Origin: Thermoplasmata archaeon
Lineage (GTDB): Archaea; Thermoplasmatota; Thermoplasmata; UBA10834
Direction of reading: 5' to 3'
NCBI GenBank assembly: GCA_013329135.1
Contig: DUKU01000056.1
Coordinates: 4,014-10,707 of the forward strand
Length of the DNA stretch: 6,694 nucleotides
Shown: in pieces, positions 6,201 to 6,694 of the stretch
Numbering within the stretch: the first letter of the stretch is position 1
How the letters are laid out: every line of letters begins with the position of its first letter
Translations under genes and position numbers: made by a program
Notes under the pieces: generated by a model
Told to the model about the DNA's origin: nothing
The model's input: only the letters and a program-made list of their open reading frames with translations
The model's database searches: none

Positions 6201-6694
6201 GACGGTGTCGCAGCGTTCAACGACAAGCGGTACCAGGACGCCCTGAGGCTCGCCATGCAGTGCGAAGTCGAGATGGACCGGGCTGAACTCCAGAGGGAGG
6301 TCGGCTCCAAAGCCGTCGACATGGCCCGGAGGAAGTACGATGAGGCGGCCGAGGAGGGCATCTCCAGCGAAGCGGTCAGGAGGCTGGTGAGCGAGGCCGA
6401 GGACCTGCTCTTGAAGGGAAAGTACGTCGACGCCCTCAGCAAGGCCCTGGAGAGCGGGGACGAGATCCACATCATAAGGGAGAGCATCGACAACGCCCGC
6501 ATAGAGCTGAGCTCCGTCACGGAGCAGGTGGAGCGCCTGCGCAAGGTGGGCATAGACACGACCCAGTGTGACGAGATGGTGGACATGGTCCACGAGTTCC
6601 TGTCAAGACACGAGTTCGCCAAGGCCAAGGACGCGCTCCACAGGTGTTCCGAGAAGGCCGTTCTGCTGTTCGAGGACTCCATCAACGAGGTCAT
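3219..6694 (+). CDS. Very long helical-repeat protein, 18 tandem ~62-residue repeats (3' end outside window)
   Basis: I do not recognise a named family. The frame is open for 1158 codons from GTG 3219 and leaves the window without a stop. GTG 3219 is the first possible start after the in-frame TAG at 3213-3215 and sits about 30 bases after a TATA box. The protein has no signal peptide or membrane segment in view; the N-terminus is MAGNYLKSLQLAKQLEERAK, so it is probably cytoplasmic. Residues 1-45 form a charged helix, then 18 repeats of 61-64 residues follow to the edge. Each has a loop like G-V-D-V-S, a short helix with L-L-x-x-A, a turn like K-D-Y-E-x-A-L, and a long helix. Composition is rich in A, E, K, D, L and R. 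There are about six prolines, all in loops or turns, two tryptophans and eight cysteines. The turn-helix resembles TPR repeats, but the unit is nearly twice a TPR. A scaffold, coiled-coil or SMC-like structural role is a guess; the missing C-terminus could be decisive. Confidence 0.85.
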   Translation, partial: MAGNYLKSLQLAKQLEERAKEAGKNKERAEQEHDSLQEFLKTCKENDTDVSDVERTLAEFNASMNGKDYQTALAHVRKASDEAKSAFVKRIGEVADSAEGLLNLAQIPASDAKGALELLEKSREQALRDDHQSAMKSAKSAYDAAERALHEYFSSLLSQAQEVLIQAKEMGDDVSLYEELLRKGRSALDKQEYETGLMHVKEALEGAGENVRDQVNTAIDDVEELIAAGDELKADMSKVKAHVDRAKAALEALRFKEALAYAKRAEAEGENSISSKLQDILREAKEGIRRLKAVDEDVTSPQELLEQGQTALKQKNYIEALRAINLANERIREKQFKSVLDVIAQAKDKFVLAKKIGVDMTKAIMLLNTARDNYRLGKFEDSVRYAEQSRKEIDDALAVFYSARDQIVELAKAIKFAEDLGGDASSVKRVLADAKKTFESKEYERTAELAKQGLGEARKAAHDWTMDAIDATDRAFKLGKSVGADMSETEGLLQRALASMSEEDMPESVKQARAGLDAANAAMTRVLSDKLHNLDQFVQGFSGQEDLAKVTENITDARLRLSDHAFEKVFELLKEAQQRIEKAGEEECERLLALATAKIETLKGMDGDVADLDILLNRVRQAMSRKVYEDATARAKEIIESANDMMLKLVQAEFSGIKDTLEEAKAVGIDVESSKARIKEARASFEKKDLEAAHSALRDTRVSLKDMITRFDGIKDKIRRAEELISEAQRSRADVSKQSKALETAKAKFHEGDFDEAEMMLNDLTSAAEKKLAMYLAAKFILASKESIDLGEENGIDVSEAQEMLARAKDLMKAKDYEQALETAKLCSDRAVESITEASKIMVKDLQRLITDAKNVGVDTSGPEVLAEKAVALVRTGDYPEALRCIDSAKNDIDQIKNLSSQAAVEIKVARTNLKDAETLDMEVGPSRELLDQAVEALTRHQYAIALELAKKSSETSSEVTRNTIWSTLERFKERIDRATSEGASIGTAERCVADGVAAFNDKRYQDALRLAMQCEVEMDRAELQREVGSKAVDMARRKYDEAAEEGISSEAVRRLVSEAEDLLLKGKYVDALSKALESGDEIHIIRESIDNARIELSSVTEQVERLRKVGIDTTQCDEMVDMVHEFLSRHEFAKAKDALHRCSEKAVLLFEDSINEV
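3363..6694 (+). repeat. Tandem ~186-192 bp coding repeats (18 diverged protein-level copies)
   Basis: The repeats are visible in protein, not as near-identical DNA. Taking the aromatic of the K-D-Y turn as anchor, copies fall at residues 69, 131, 193, 255, 317, 379, 443, 505, 566, 628, 690, 754, 817, 879, 943, 1005, 1069 and 1133 (base = 3219 + 3 x (residue - 1)). The first five intervals are all exactly 62 residues; later ones are 61-64. Anchor turns include GKDYQTAL, KQEYETGL, QKNYIEAL, AKDYEQAL, TGDYPEAL and KGKYVDAL. The paired loop 18 residues earlier includes GDDVS, GVDMT, GADMS, GIDVS, GVDTS and GIDTT. Weak copies are number 2 (His at the anchor), 8 (Met at the anchor) and 9 (loop not recognisable). 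The array is cut by the right edge, so 18 is a minimum. The lack of near-identical DNA copies suggests old duplication. Confidence 0.85.

Noticed and set aside
3363..6694. CRISPR array or DNA-level satellite as the source of the ~186-base periodicity
   Set aside because: The units are not similar as DNA and show periodicity only after translation. No short identical repeats with unique spacers are present.

Overview
The window reads as a piece of a GC-rich archaeal chromosome. The evidence is a Hel308-type DNA repair helicase, a Cgi121-type KEOPS subunit, TATA-box promoters (two share the core TTATAAG) instead of bacterial -35/-10 boxes, very short or absent leaders, and heavy use of AGG for arginine. 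A Euryarchaeota/Thermoplasmatota-like source is my inference from gene content and style; I could not test it. All recognised genes lie on the + strand.

Left part (1-1485): the C-terminal ~317 codons of a Hel308 helicase enter from beyond the left edge. They are followed with little or no gap by cgi121, a subunit of the KEOPS complex that makes t6A in tRNA. There is no room for a promoter between them, so they probably share a transcript.

Middle part (1486-3051): a short promoter region with a clear TATA box leads into a two-gene operon with a 7-base overlap. It encodes glutamate formimidoyltransferase and a cyclodeaminase/methenyl-THF cyclohydrolase family protein. Together they are the split form of the mammalian bifunctional FTCD. 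They would move the formimino group of formiminoglutamate (from histidine breakdown) onto tetrahydrofolate and then release ammonia to give methenyl-THF. No other histidine-degradation gene is in view.

Right part (3052-6694): a 167-base intergenic region with a second strong TATA box is followed by the most striking object here. This is a GTG-started open frame at 3219 that stays open for 1158 codons and leaves the window without a stop. It encodes a proline-poor, charged, all-helical protein built of 18 consecutive degenerate repeats of 61-64 residues. Each repeat has a 'G-x-D-V-S'-like loop, a short helix, a 'G/K-D-Y-x-x-A-L' turn exactly 18 residues after the loop in nearly every copy, and a long connecting helix. 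I do not recognise the family beyond a resemblance to TPR-like helical repeats. Its function is unknown, and its C-terminus, which may hold the informative domain, is outside the window.
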